From Acidobacteriota bacterium (GTDB lineage Bacteria; Acidobacteriota; UBA6911; RPQK01; JACQSY01), in assembly GCA_016211085.1 (NCBI GenBank), contig JACQSY010000118.1, positions 1 to 48,418 on the forward strand: DNA of 48,418 nucleotides. Direction: 5' to 3'. Numbering within the stretch: the first letter of the stretch is position 1; each line of letters starts with the position of its first letter. The position numbers and the translations under genes are program-made. Below, piece by piece: positions 25,707 through 34,972 of this stretch. The notes below the pieces were generated by a model. The model did no database searches and was not told the origin of the DNA. It saw only the letters and a program-made list of their open reading frames with translations.

Positions 25707-27119
25707 GTGAAGATTGCCATTCTGGGTGCCGGCCCCGCCGGCCTCACTGCCGCCAAGCTGCTCACGGATCTCGGCCAACCCTGCGAAGTCTTCGAACGCG
25801 ATCGTCAAGTCGGCGGATTGGCCAAAACGCCGGTTTACAAGGGCTATCGCGTCGACATTGGGGGGCATCGTTTCTTCACTAAAATCCCATGGGTGAATGC
25901 GTTTTGGAAAGAAATCCTCGGAGAAGATTTTCTTGAGGTTCCGCGGCTCTCGCGAATTTATTACGATGGCCGGTTTTACCACTACCCGCTGCGCGGATGG
26001 GACACACTCAAGAATTTGGGAATCGAACGCAGCCTGCTCTCCCTCCTCAGCTACCTGAAAGCTCAGGCCTTTCCCCGTCCTAACGAGGAAACTCTTGAAG
26101 ACTATATCGTCAATCGCTTTGGATACCGGCTCTACCGAACTTTCTTTAAATCGTATACGGAAAAGGTCTGGGGAATTCCCTGCCGCGAAATTCGCTCAGA
26201 ATGGGCCGCCCAGAGAATCAGAGGTCTTTCGTTTGTTTCGGCAGCGCTCAACAGCATCGGCCTTGGAAATAAACAGCTAAAGACCCTTATCGACGAGTTT
26301 AACTATCCACGGCTGGGAGCGGGGATGCTCTGGGAAAGGGTGCAGCAGCTCGTGCAGTCGCGCGGCGCTCACGTGCACCTGGCTACACCGGCCATTCGTC
26401 TACTGCGGGATGGTTCCCGAATCGTGGAAGTGGAAGTGGGAACCCATCTGGGAAGAAGGACAGTGATGGCCACCCATTTTCTTTCCAGCCTTCCTTTGAG
26501 GAACTTGATCCATATGCTAGACCCCCCTGCTCCTCTTCCGGTGCGGCAGGCCGCGCAGCGGCTGCGTTACAGAGACTTCATCACGGTAAATTTGGTGATT
26601 CGAAGAGAAGTTGTTTTTCCAGACAACTGGATTTACATTCACAACCCCGGAACTAAAGTAGCGCGCATCCAGAATTACAAGAATTGGAGTTCCCATATGG
26701 TTCCCGAGCCCGGCACGACTTCCCTGGGACTGGAATTCTTTTGCTTCGAAGGGGACGAGTTGTGGTCGCGGTCGGATGCAGAATTGATCGAGCTGGCTAA
26801 AAAAGAACTCCGCATCCTGAAGCTGGCCGGCCATGGGGAAGCCGCAGAAGGCTGCGTCTTCAGGGAAACTCAGGCTTATCCGATGTACAACCTGGGGTTT
26901 CGAGAGGATCTGGCGATGATTCGCGGCTACCTGAGCCAGTTCCAAAACCTGCAAACCATGGGTCGTAATGGCCTGCACCGGTATAACAATCAAGACCACT
27001 CCATGTTCTGCGCTCGCCTGGCGGTGGACAATTTGCTGGGTGCATCCCACAACCTCTGGGATGTCAATGTCGATGACGAGTACCTGGAGGAAGTGAGAGC
27101 TGGAGAAGCTACCGCTTAG
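25707..27119 (+). CDS. FAD-dependent amine-oxidase-like / UDP-galactopyranose-mutase-like protein
   Basis: A 470-residue flavoprotein with the N-terminal motif ILGAGPAGLTAAKLL, then the ERDRQVGGLAKTPVYKGYRV segment and IGGHRFFTK (residues about 50-58), the usual opening of the NAD(P)/FAD amine-oxidase group found in polysaccharide clusters. The middle block FFKSYTEKVWGIPCREI and the C-terminal GRNGLHRYNNQDHSM fit the same subgroup. The start is GTG at 25707, where the dinucleotide motif begins three residues in. It opens a plus-strand cassette with a Gfo/Idh dehydrogenase, a phosphatase-superfamily enzyme and a glycosyltransferase. Its likely job is sugar-nucleotide or lipid-linked sugar modification; the exact reaction is uncertain. 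Confidence 0.78.
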   Translation: MKIAILGAGPAGLTAAKLLTDLGQPCEVFERDRQVGGLAKTPVYKGYRVDIGGHRFFTKIPWVNAFWKEILGEDFLEVPRLSRIYYDGRFYHYPLRGWDTLKNLGIERSLLSLLSYLKAQAFPRPNEETLEDYIVNRFGYRLYRTFFKSYTEKVWGIPCREIRSEWAAQRIRGLSFVSAALNSIGLGNKQLKTLIDEFNYPRLGAGMLWERVQQLVQSRGAHVHLATPAIRLLRDGSRIVEVEVGTHLGRRTVMATHFLSSLPLRNLIHMLDPPAPLPVRQAAQRLRYRDFITVNLVIRREVVFPDNWIYIHNPGTKVARIQNYKNWSSHMVPEPGTTSLGLEFFCFEGDELWSRSDAELIELAKKELRILKLAGHGEAAEGCVFRETQAYPMYNLGFREDLAMIRGYLSQFQNLQTMGRNGLHRYNNQDHSMFCARLAVDNLLGASHNLWDVNVDDEYLEEVRAGEATA

Positions 27120-27155
27120 GCTGCCGGGGATGCTCATGCAAGCAATTTCGCCGAG

Positions 27156-28226
27156 GTGCACTTGACTGATCACCCGACCGAGAATCGCTTCTGTCTGGGC
27201 CTGATCGGCTTTGGACGCCTGGCACAGGATTTTTATTTCCCAGTCTTAAGGAAATTGAAATGCCTTCCCGTGGCGGTGGCCGATCCCGCTCCCGAATCAA
27301 GGAAAATGAGCGGACTTCTTCTACCCCGAGCGCGTGTTTATACCTCCTGGAGAGAGATGCTTGAAGGGGAGGAGCTTGACGCGATGCTGGTCGCCTCCCC
27401 TCCCTCTACCCACCTGGAGATCTGGAAAAAAGCCTGCTCATTAAAACTCCCCGTCTTTATGGAAAAGCCCTTCCTGCTTCCAGGTCAGCTTTCAGAGGTG
27501 GAATGGGAGGGCGTTCATTCCTTAGTAATGATTGACTTCTGCCGCCGATTCTGGCCCGTCTATCAGCAGGTCAAGAACATCCTCCTCTCCGGGGAAATCG
27601 GGCTGCCTCAAAGAGCGGAGTTCAGGATGGGGGTCAACCTTGAAAAATGGTCGCCGGTAAGCTCGTACCGGGAGAACTCTTCGGAAGGAGGAGTGCTTTG
27701 CGACCTGGGAAGTCATGCCGTGGATCTTTTATGGGAGATTTTCTCTTGGGGGGAAAAGGATGGGGACGCGGAGATCCAGACGTGGGAACTGGAGATGTCC
27801 CATGCATTTCTTAGCCTCTGGTTTTCCAAGGGAGTCCGATGCGACGTTCACGTCTCTTATGGCCCAGGGGAACACGAGTGTCTTCGCATTGAAGGTACCC
27901 TGGGGACGCTGAGTGTCCCTCATCCCTGCATGGCTTTGCGGGAAGGAAAGGGAGCCCTTGGCCGAGAGAGCCTTCGCCTGCTTTCCAGTTCGATAGGCAA
28001 GTCGCTTCAGAGCGTGCTGCGGTGGCGTTCGGTGTTGAGGGCTTGCAACTTCTCCGCCATGAGCCATTTTCTATCTCTCCTCAGCGGCGGGCAGACATGG
28101 GTTTGTGGTCTGGAGTCCGGCATTCTCAACACTCGCAGCCTGGCGGCCGCCCAGTTGTCCAAGGCAGCCGGTCGCCGGGTGCGCCTGTCAGAAGTTACTG
28201 CCGGCTTGAGTCGATCACACCGATGA
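27156..28226 (+). CDS. Gfo/Idh/MocA-family oxidoreductase
   Basis: A 356-residue NAD(P)-dependent sugar dehydrogenase type protein. The Rossmann motif is GLIGFGRLAQDFY near residue 14, followed by VAVADPAPES, MLVASPPSTHLEI and PVFMEKPF (the conserved E-K-P). The second domain has MIDFCRRFWPVYQQV near residue 125 and SEGGVLCDLGSHAVDLLWEI near residue 180, with the usual G-x-x-x-D-x-G-x-H pattern. Start is a GTG at 27156. The next gene starts in a four-base ATGA overlap at 28223. It may oxidise or epimerise a sugar in the cassette; the substrate is unknown. Confidence 0.82.
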   Translation: MHLTDHPTENRFCLGLIGFGRLAQDFYFPVLRKLKCLPVAVADPAPESRKMSGLLLPRARVYTSWREMLEGEELDAMLVASPPSTHLEIWKKACSLKLPVFMEKPFLLPGQLSEVEWEGVHSLVMIDFCRRFWPVYQQVKNILLSGEIGLPQRAEFRMGVNLEKWSPVSSYRENSSEGGVLCDLGSHAVDLLWEIFSWGEKDGDAEIQTWELEMSHAFLSLWFSKGVRCDVHVSYGPGEHECLRIEGTLGTLSVPHPCMALREGKGALGRESLRLLSSSIGKSLQSVLRWRSVLRACNFSAMSHFLSLLSGGQTWVCGLESGILNTRSLAAAQLSKAAGRRVRLSEVTAGLSRSHR

Positions 28227-29713
28227 CGAGCCTTACGAAGCGGACGCGCCTGGCGATGATCGGGATCGATGCCGCCGACCTCGCATTCATTCACGGGCAC
28301 CGCACCCATTTGCCCGCATTCCGAAGAATCCTCTCTTCGCCGTTGCTTCAAGAGTTTCCATCCACGGCGAAATGGCTGTCGGGGTCCGTGTGGCCGACCT
28401 TTTATACCGGGAAGTTGCCTGGGGAGCACGGAATCTATCACCATCTCCAGTGGGATCCTCAAACCATGCGCCTGCGCAGGGTCGCAGCCGATTGGCTTTA
28501 TGCCGAGCCCTTTTGGATGGAACTGGAGAGAAAAGGAATCCGAACCGTTATCGTGGATGTGCCCATGACCATGCCCCGCCCCTTCTCGGGGATCGAGGTG
28601 ACCAATTGGGGCTCGCATGATCAACTGGGGCTATTTCACGTCCACCCGCCTGACCTGGGCCGGGAACTGAGGCGCAATTTTGGAAAGCACCATCCCATGG
28701 GTTGGGAGATCCCGGTTCGAAAGGCTCGAAAAGAGCTACTCTCGATTCGCGATCGTTTAATTGAAGGTGCACAGAAAAAATTTAAGCTGTGTCGCTGGCT
28801 GGCCAGGACGAGGGAATGGGATTTCCTGCTGGCTGTGCTCGGCGAAACGCATCGCGGGGGCCACATCCTGTTTCCCGAGGAGGGGGAGAGCCCAATTCCG
28901 GAAAACGCCTTGCTGGACGTCTACCGCGCCGTTGACCGCGCGTTGGATTCCCTTTTCAAGTCATTCGATTTGGACCGCACCGCCCTTTTCTTTTTCGCCC
29001 TTCACGGAATGGAGCGAAACAGGTCTCAGGAACATTTTCTTCCCCCCGTTATGGACCGTATCAATGCGAGATTTTTTGGCGCGGCGGAGGGGGAAGCCAA
29101 GCCGGAGGCGTCCCAACAACGAAGCCTGACCCGGTTTCTCAGGGAGAACGTGTCTCCCGGCCTTCAAAACTGGGTGGCCCGCCATGTTCCTGTGCAGGTC
29201 CGAGATCACGTCGTGAGCCGTGCCGTGACCGGCGGCCGCAACTGGCCTCGAACTCCCGGCTTTCCCCTGCTTGCCGATCTGCAAGGATATATTCGCTGGA
29301 ACATCAAAGGGAGAGAAGCGCAGGGAATTCTGGAGAAAGGAAGTCCGGCGTGCATGCTTTACACTTCCTTGCTGCGGCAGTGTTTGGAGAGCCTGAGAAT
29401 TGCCGGCACGGACGTTTTCCTGGTAGAAGATGTCAAATGCGGTCGGGAGTTCTTCCACGGCCGGCGGCTTGATTACCTTCCCGATTTCATCGTGACGTGG
29501 AGAGAGACCCGGCAGGCTGAGGAAATTGATTCCCCCATCCTGGGGAGACTCCGTGTCCCGCCGGCCACGGGACGAAGTGGAAATCACCGGCCCATGGGTT
29601 TTTTTAGCGCATTTTTGCCAACCGGACATCTCTGGAGACCGCGTCGTCTGGCGGGCATTGACGATCTAGCCAAAGAAGTAAAGGTGTTTTTCGAGGGCGA
29701 TAAAAGGGGATGA
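28223..29713 (+). CDS. Alkaline-phosphatase-superfamily phosphodiesterase/transferase
   Basis: A 496-residue protein of the type I phosphodiesterase/nucleotide-pyrophosphatase group. The first metal Asp lies in AMIGIDAADL near residue 15 and the nucleophile Thr in SVWPTFYTGKLPGEHGIYHH near residue 65. The region AVLGETHRGGHILFP near residue 205 and the ALHGME segment near 260 carry further metal His/Asp. Family members move phosphoryl groups on lipids, sugars or nucleotides, and many sit in exopolysaccharide loci. The open frame begins at 28022, but the ATG at 28223 overlaps the preceding stop by four bases (ATGA). The next gene overlaps by four bases as well. No signal peptide, so it is probably cytoplasmic. 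Confidence 0.8.
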   Translation: MTSLTKRTRLAMIGIDAADLAFIHGHRTHLPAFRRILSSPLLQEFPSTAKWLSGSVWPTFYTGKLPGEHGIYHHLQWDPQTMRLRRVAADWLYAEPFWMELERKGIRTVIVDVPMTMPRPFSGIEVTNWGSHDQLGLFHVHPPDLGRELRRNFGKHHPMGWEIPVRKARKELLSIRDRLIEGAQKKFKLCRWLARTREWDFLLAVLGETHRGGHILFPEEGESPIPENALLDVYRAVDRALDSLFKSFDLDRTALFFFALHGMERNRSQEHFLPPVMDRINARFFGAAEGEAKPEASQQRSLTRFLRENVSPGLQNWVARHVPVQVRDHVVSRAVTGGRNWPRTPGFPLLADLQGYIRWNIKGREAQGILEKGSPACMLYTSLLRQCLESLRIAGTDVFLVEDVKCGREFFHGRRLDYLPDFIVTWRETRQAEEIDSPILGRLRVPPATGRSGNHRPMGFFSAFLPTGHLWRPRRLAGIDDLAKEVKVFFEGDKRG

Positions 29714-30726
29714 TGCAAGAATCCAGGGCTCCTGCCGTGAGCGTGATTGTCCCCGGATTCAATTCCAGTTCCACCTTGGAAGCCTGTTTGCGCGCCATCA
29801 GAAATCAGGTGTGCCGGTGCAGCTTTGAGCTGATCTATGTTGATGACGCTTCCGACGACGACTCTGTTGCCATTGCCGAGAAGTGGGCGGATCGCGTTAT
29901 CAAGCTGAGTGATTCCAGCGGCCCGTCCTTGGCCAGAAACGCGGGAGCGCAAGCTGCGAGGGGACAAGTACTCCTTTTCATCGATTCTGACATCGAGATT
30001 CGAGAGGACACCGTCCACAAACTTCTAAACGTTTTAGATCAGAATCCTCAAGTCCGGGCCGTCTTTGGTTCCTACGATTCTCTTCCCCGTGCGCCTTCAC
30101 TGGTCTCCCAATATCGGAATCTGCTTCATCATTACATCCACCAGGAAAGCAGCGTGGAGGCAGAGACTTTCTGGGCAGGTTGCGGCGCGGTCTACCGTAA
30201 GATTTTTGACGAGCTGGGCGGTTTTGGCCGCTGGCCTATGGAAGACGTCGAGTTTGGCTATCGTCTTCGCGCCAAGGGCTTTGCCATTCAACTGGAGAAG
30301 CGGATTCAAGTAAAGCACCTGAAGCGCTGGACGCTCGCGAACATGATTCGGACAGACCTGTGCCACCGGGGCATTCCGTGGGTGCGGTTGCTTTTCAAGT
30401 ACCAACGATGGACTCGATCCGCGGGGAATCTCAACTTGAGAGTGGTAGATTTTGCAAGCGCAGGCCTGCTTTTTCTCATCCTCTTGCTGATCCTCGCTTC
30501 TTTCTGGGATTCTTCCCTTTTGTTTTGGGCCGGACTTGTCTTTACCCTGGTCCTGCTGTTGAATTTGCGGACCTATCTGTACTTTGCAAGAATCCGCAGC
30601 TTCATGTTTGCCCTTCGTGTCGTACCCCTGCACGCGACTTATCACTTGGTCTGCGGCTTGGCCGCTATCGCCGGGTCTTTCCTGTATTTGATTTTCGAAA
30701 AGCATCGCTCACAGGATCATTTCTGA
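29710..30726 (+). CDS. Family 2 glycosyltransferase with C-terminal membrane helices
   Basis: A 338-residue GT2 enzyme. SVIVPGFNSSSTLEACL opens the GT-A fold, YVDDASDDDSV and the LLFIDSDIEIRED segment (DxD-type metal site near residue 93) follow, and MEDVEFGYRLRAKG near residue 180 holds the acceptor-side ED motif. The last 100 residues have two or three membrane helices (LLFLILLLILASFW, LVFTLVLLLN, LVCGLAAIAGSFLYLIF). It should transfer a sugar from a nucleotide donor to a membrane-bound acceptor at the cytoplasmic face. It overlaps the preceding gene by four bases and closes the cassette. Its 3' end overlaps the end of a minus-strand gene remnant. Confidence 0.88.
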   Translation: MMQESRAPAVSVIVPGFNSSSTLEACLRAIRNQVCRCSFELIYVDDASDDDSVAIAEKWADRVIKLSDSSGPSLARNAGAQAARGQVLLFIDSDIEIREDTVHKLLNVLDQNPQVRAVFGSYDSLPRAPSLVSQYRNLLHHYIHQESSVEAETFWAGCGAVYRKIFDELGGFGRWPMEDVEFGYRLRAKGFAIQLEKRIQVKHLKRWTLANMIRTDLCHRGIPWVRLLFKYQRWTRSAGNLNLRVVDFASAGLLFLILLLILASFWDSSLLFWAGLVFTLVLLLNLRTYLYFARIRSFMFALRVVPLHATYHLVCGLAAIAGSFLYLIFEKHRSQDHF

Positions 30727-31200
30727 GATTTTCGTTACAACGTGGTTGACGACTTCCCAGGGAGAACGATCATAAACCAGGCCGGGAAAGATCCCTCCCA
30801 CCCTTCCCCAAATGAGGCCGTAAACTGCGGCGGCCTTGAAGATGTTTCCCCTGGGTTTGCGTCCTTCAATCCGACTACCAGGAGAGGCAGAATGGGAACC
30901 AGATAGCGGGCCGAAAATCCAGTTCTACCTTCCCAGCCGGTAAGGAAGGCGTGAACGGCAAAGAAACCCCCTGCTGGGCAATATCGCCGCCATCTTCCAC
31001 TGCAGCAGACCCCAGGCAAGGTAGGGAAAGAAGGCAAGAAGGCCGCTCTACGGATCCAAGATCAATCCAAGCGTTCCTTCCGGGTTTAAGGTGAAGCTTC
31101 CCCCGGCGGGTTGGCCGGCATGCCAATGCTGGGCAAAATGTAACAGACTGAAGTGGTCTGCGTCGCGATACAGATACAGGATCCCCGCCAATCAACTTCC
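30709..31200 (-). pseudogene. Remnant of a GT39-like membrane glycosyltransferase
   Basis: On the minus strand the sequence reads as the C-terminal end of a multi-membrane-pass dolichyl-mannosyltransferase-like protein, but in pieces. The first piece reads SFTLNPEGTLGLILDP, then a TAG (31048-31050), then SGLLAFFPYLAWGLL. The next, in another frame, reads HAFLTGWEGRTGFSARYL and VPILPLLVVGL; the last, back in the first frame, is VYGLIWGRVGGIFPGLVYD with stop at 30709-30711. This is one nonsense codon and two frame changes. The N-terminal half is absent. It overlaps the end of the GT2 gene by about 18 bases in opposite sense, so the parent gene may have belonged to the same glycan locus. Confidence 0.7.
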
Positions 31201-31289
31201 CAGGATTTTAACCCTGCTGTAAAGAATCTATCCTCGAGAAGATCGTCATAGAAAGGATCCAAGCCCTTAATGCCTATTACATGAACGAG

Positions 31290-31398
31290 ATGATCCTCGG
31301 GTCTCATCGGAAACCGAGATTGTAATCAAGATGGCAGAAGGCCGGATTTCTGAGGTCCTGAAGGTTGAAGATCACACCAGGAAACTGGCGAGTCTAGG
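31290..31398 (+). pseudogene. 3'-terminal fragment of an ABC transporter ATPase gene
   Basis: This 109-base stretch aligns without gaps to bases 42201-42309, the end of the intact ABC ATPase gene, with about 15 mismatches, most of them at third positions. It encodes [20 protein letters not shown] and then EVLKVEDHTRKLASLG, starting right after the H-loop His of the intact protein. Nothing upstream resembles the rest of an ATPase. The intact gene ends with a stop just after this point; here the frame runs on into unrelated sequence. Confidence 0.88.
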
Positions 31399-31532
31399 CC
31401 ATTCACGATTTCGAGAGAGTGCAGCTGGAAAGGCTGCAGGAACAAATCCAGAGGGGAAGCGAAAAAGAGCACGCGCTGGACCTAAAGAAAGACTCGACCC
31501 GCAAGAAAATTTACAGCAAGAGCCGGACTTGA
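31398..31532 (+). other. Possible coding remnant (charged helical segment)
   Basis: The frame from 31401 reads 43 codons to a TGA at 31530 with a strongly coiled-coil-like composition (FERVQLERLQEQIQRGSEKE, then HALDLKKDSTRKK). No start codon or ribosome site is seen. It abuts the ABC-ATPase fragment and may be the tail of another lost gene. An overlapping frame continues the ATPase fragment and is arginine/proline-rich, so it is less likely to be real. Confidence 0.25.
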
Positions 31533-31837
31533 ATCTTCGAGAGTACTGAAGAATCAGTGTGGGTCCAGACTGTTTTCCGAGGCTTCTCGCCTGGCCATAG
31601 TAGGAGAAGGGCGCTCAGCACTAGGCAGAAAATCCGAAAATCGAAATCGGGAGAGAGGATCTTGCCTTTTGAATCCACTTATTTACACAGACCGCAACAT
31701 TGGCAGCAAAGTTCGTTTGGAGAAATTGTAAGCGGCAGTATTATTCAATTCAACATAATGCTGACCAGAACATGGAATCCGGTGATATCCATGCAATCCC
31801 GTGCGGTTGAACTTCGTCTCAAAAAGGGGGAAGGGCT
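31533..31837. other. Leader region of the first TonB receptor gene
   Basis: About 300 AT-richer bases without a supported gene. A purine-rich AAAAAGGGGGAAGGG immediately upstream of the ATG at 31838 is the ribosome site. The promoter of the plus-strand module probably lies in the AT-rich stretch near 31720-31770; no clear consensus boxes could be assigned. Confidence 0.4.
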
Positions 31838-34800
31838 ATGAAGCTCACTCTGTACACAATTATTTCAATGTTTCTTCTGATGCCGCCGATGTTATGCGCA
31901 CAAACAACAAGCGGCACAATCTTCGGAAGTGTTAGAGATGCATCAGGTCTTGTGACTCCTGGTGTAAGCGTTACCGCCACCCACATCGGTACTGCGACTG
32001 AACGTGCCATAATCACCGACGATGCTGGTCGATTCAGGCTTGCTAGTCTGCCCTTGGGCGAGTATCAGCTCAAAGCTGAACTCCCGGGCTTTAAAGCTGA
32101 AGTTCGTACCGGAATTCTTGTCACGATTGGGAGTGAGATCAAGGTCGACTTTACTCTGGTAGTCGGAGAGGTAAGCGAAGAGATGACAATCAGCGCCAAT
32201 CCGCCGGCAGTCGAAACAACCACCGGCACATTGGCCGGTTTGGTTTACGAAGACAAAATTAAAAGTATGCCGTTAAACGGACGCAGCTTTCAGCAACTTG
32301 CTTTGCTGGAGCCAGGCGTGACCATGGCAGCAAAATCCACCGGAAATTCTTTTTATGGGGGGAAGGGAACGCGGATCGCAACTAGCGGGACGAAGCCTTA
32401 CTTTGGTGTGTTCCTGCTGGATGGTAGCGAGATCAACGACGCCCAGGATAATCCCCCGAATGGCGTGGCCGGCCAGATGTTGGGAGTTGAGGCCATACGG
32501 GAGTTTAAGGTACTGACCAGCAATTACGACGCCGAGTACTCACGCAGCGCGGGATCCGTCATTAGTGTAGTGACTAAATCAGGTACGAACGACTTACACG
32601 GCAGCCTTTACGAGTTCCACCGCAACAGCGCCTTGGATGCTCGCAATTTTTTTGATCGCAGCCAGCCCTCATTTAAACGCAATCAGTTTGGGTTCGAATT
32701 TGACGGGCCTATTGTGCGAGACAAAACTTTCTTCCTCCTCAACTATGAAGGCTTGCGAGAAGGACTTGGGCGAACATTAACCGCTTTTGTCCCTGATGCT
32801 GAAGCTCGCAAAGGGATTCTTCCTGGTCAGGCGCCTTTTTCCATAAACAAGGCTATTGTTCCCTACCTAGCAGTAATACCGCTACCTAATGGTCCAGCGG
32901 TTGGTCCCGGAACAGGTACTTATGTCTACAGTCCCACGGATGTTACGCGCGAAAACATGTACACAGCCAAACTCGACCACAAGTTGTCAAACAAGTATTG
33001 GCTGATCTTTCGTTATCGGCTTGATGAAGGAAACGTGATCACCACCAAAGATCCGATTTTTGGGGATACTTATTTTGTCCGCATGCACAATGCAGTCTTA
33101 GAAGAACGCAGCGTTTTCACCAGCAATGTACTCAATACTTTTCGGCTCAGTCTTAACCGACCACTCACCGGCCAAGGCGGACACCCGAAAATGCCGCTGG
33201 ATGCTTCTTTGCAGCCGATCCCCGGCTCAGGACAGTTTTGGAGTACTTTGGAAGTGCCTGGCGTTTCGATCACCGGTCAGCAAGAAACTGTCAAGCTACA
33301 GCATAATGCTTTTCAGATTTCAAACGATACTGCCTTCACACGAGGCGCACACCAATTGAAATGGGGAGTTCTGGCGCGATTCTTGAGAATTCGCGACGAG
33401 AGTCGAGTTCGTATTGGTGGGCGATTTAGATTTGCTTCATTATTTGACTTCTTAACTAATCGAACTCTGGATCTTCAGACGCTGAAACCACCCGTCGATC
33501 CGTTACGATATGAGCGACAAAATCTTTTTGGACTTTATTTACAGGATGATCTTCGCGTTCTGCCGAGGCTGACACTGAACCTCGGCCTGCGCTACGAATT
33601 TACGAATGTTCCTACCGAAGAAGATGGGAAGATGATGAATCTTAGGAATCTAATGGATTCCACTGTAATCACAACGGAACCTTTGTATGACAACCCTTCC
33701 TATCGAAATTTCGCCCCGCGTTTTGGACTCGCGTGGGATGTTTTCGGAGATAGCCGAACAGTGGTACGGGGCGGAGCAGGTCTCTTTCATTATCAAATCA
33801 CGACACGCATTTGGCAAAGATCGATGCAGAATGCTGCTCCTTATCGCACTCTGATCAGAGTCGTCGCCCCACCTTTTCCGATTACCTCATTGGATCAGCT
33901 AAATGTACCAGGGATTAACATCATAGATGCTTTAGAATTTGATGTGAAGACTCCCTACACCCTTCAGTGGAATCTGACCGTCGAAAGGGAAGCTTTTAGG
34001 CAGACCGTTATCCAGGTGGGCTACGTAGGCAATCGAGGTGTGCATTTGCCCATGCGTAGTGAACCCAATATTCCTATTCCACAAGTACAATCAGACGGTA
34101 GAAAATTTTTCCCTGCTGGTGCGCCCCGTCGCAACCCCAATTTTTCCACGATCACATTAACCAGCACTGGAGGTAATTCGTTCTACCACTCATTAAGAGC
34201 GAGTGTTCAGCGAAGATTTATAGAAGGACTTCAAATTCAGGCCAGCTACACTTTCTCGAAAGTAATAGATGAGGCCAAGGACACGGTTGAGCAGGCGTTC
34301 GGTGGTTCACCCATGCGCCCACAAGATCCTTTTAACCGCAGGGCGGATCGCGGTTTATCAGAAATAGATGTGAGAAACAACTTTGTCGCTAACTGGTCTT
34401 ATGAACTTCCCTTTGGTGACGGAACCAGCGGAGTTGAAGCACAACTACTAAGAGGCTGGACTTTAAGTGGAATTCTAACAATCGCAGACGGTAGTCCATT
34501 TTCTGTCTGGATTCCTTTCGATAGAGCTAGATCTCAAGACTTTTTTGGCTTGAGACCTAATCTTCGACCTGGATCCAGCAATAATCCTATTTTGGGAAGA
34601 CCCGATGCCTACTTCGATATTAGTGCTTTTCAACTCCAGGAGCCGGGATATTTTGGAAATCTGGGTCGGAACACATTGATCGGGCCGGGATTAGCTAATT
34701 TAGATCTTTCGGTTAGTAAAGACTTCCCACTGAGAGAGGAACTGAAAATGGAGTTCAGGGTTGAGATTTTTAATGCCCTCAATCGATCTAATTTCGATGC

Positions 34801-34933
34801 GCCCTTGATTCTTGGGCAACCAATACCTGTGCCAGTCTTCACGCCTTTTGGACCCATTCCATCTTCAGCTAGGTTGACCCAAACCACCACTACCGCACGT
34901 CAAATTCAATTCGCTTTGAAGATCCTGTTCTAA
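31838..34933 (+). CDS. Oar-like TonB-dependent outer-membrane receptor
   Basis: A 1031-residue outer-membrane protein. Signal peptide MKLTLYTIISMFLLMPPMLC, then a carboxypeptidase-regulatory/CnaB-like domain (IFGSVRDASGLVTPGVSVTA, residues about 25-105), a plug domain (LNGRSFQQLALLEPGV, residues about 145-240) and a C-terminal barrel. The barrel has the Acidobacteria-typical FHRNSALDARNFFD and KRNQFGFEFDGPIVRDKTFF blocks and NPFQ-like strand repeats, and it ends with ARQIQFALKILF, whose final aromatic residue is usual for Omp85-dependent insertion. No TonB box was defined. Family members import oligosaccharides, peptides or siderophores. Followed after 39 bases by an amidohydrolase on the same strand. 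It is homologous to the receptor at 44977-48129. Confidence 0.9.
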   Translation: MKLTLYTIISMFLLMPPMLCAQTTSGTIFGSVRDASGLVTPGVSVTATHIGTATERAIITDDAGRFRLASLPLGEYQLKAELPGFKAEVRTGILVTIGSEIKVDFTLVVGEVSEEMTISANPPAVETTTGTLAGLVYEDKIKSMPLNGRSFQQLALLEPGVTMAAKSTGNSFYGGKGTRIATSGTKPYFGVFLLDGSEINDAQDNPPNGVAGQMLGVEAIREFKVLTSNYDAEYSRSAGSVISVVTKSGTNDLHGSLYEFHRNSALDARNFFDRSQPSFKRNQFGFEFDGPIVRDKTFFLLNYEGLREGLGRTLTAFVPDAEARKGILPGQAPFSINKAIVPYLAVIPLPNGPAVGPGTGTYVYSPTDVTRENMYTAKLDHKLSNKYWLIFRYRLDEGNVITTKDPIFGDTYFVRMHNAVLEERSVFTSNVLNTFRLSLNRPLTGQGGHPKMPLDASLQPIPGSGQFWSTLEVPGVSITGQQETVKLQHNAFQISNDTAFTRGAHQLKWGVLARFLRIRDESRVRIGGRFRFASLFDFLTNRTLDLQTLKPPVDPLRYERQNLFGLYLQDDLRVLPRLTLNLGLRYEFTNVPTEEDGKMMNLRNLMDSTVITTEPLYDNPSYRNFAPRFGLAWDVFGDSRTVVRGGAGLFHYQITTRIWQRSMQNAAPYRTLIRVVAPPFPITSLDQLNVPGINIIDALEFDVKTPYTLQWNLTVEREAFRQTVIQVGYVGNRGVHLPMRSEPNIPIPQVQSDGRKFFPAGAPRRNPNFSTITLTSTGGNSFYHSLRASVQRRFIEGLQIQASYTFSKVIDEAKDTVEQAFGGSPMRPQDPFNRRADRGLSEIDVRNNFVANWSYELPFGDGTSGVEAQLLRGWTLSGILTIADGSPFSVWIPFDRARSQDFFGLRPNLRPGSSNNPILGRPDAYFDISAFQLQEPGYFGNLGRNTLIGPGLANLDLSVSKDFPLREELKMEFRVEIFNALNRSNFDAPLILGQPIPVPVFTPFGPIPSSARLTQTTTTARQIQFALKILF

Positions 34934-34972
34934 TAAATGCGGAATTCTCGGTTTAATGAACTTTGAGGAAGC

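Noticed and set aside
28022..28222. N-terminal extension of the phosphatase-superfamily gene
   Set aside because: Lies inside the Gfo/Idh gene; the ATGA overlap at 28223 is the normal start.
31331..31549. 72-residue plus-strand ORF as a gene
   Set aside because: Its first part is the ABC-ATPase fragment and the rest is low-complexity run-on in a frame without its own start signal.
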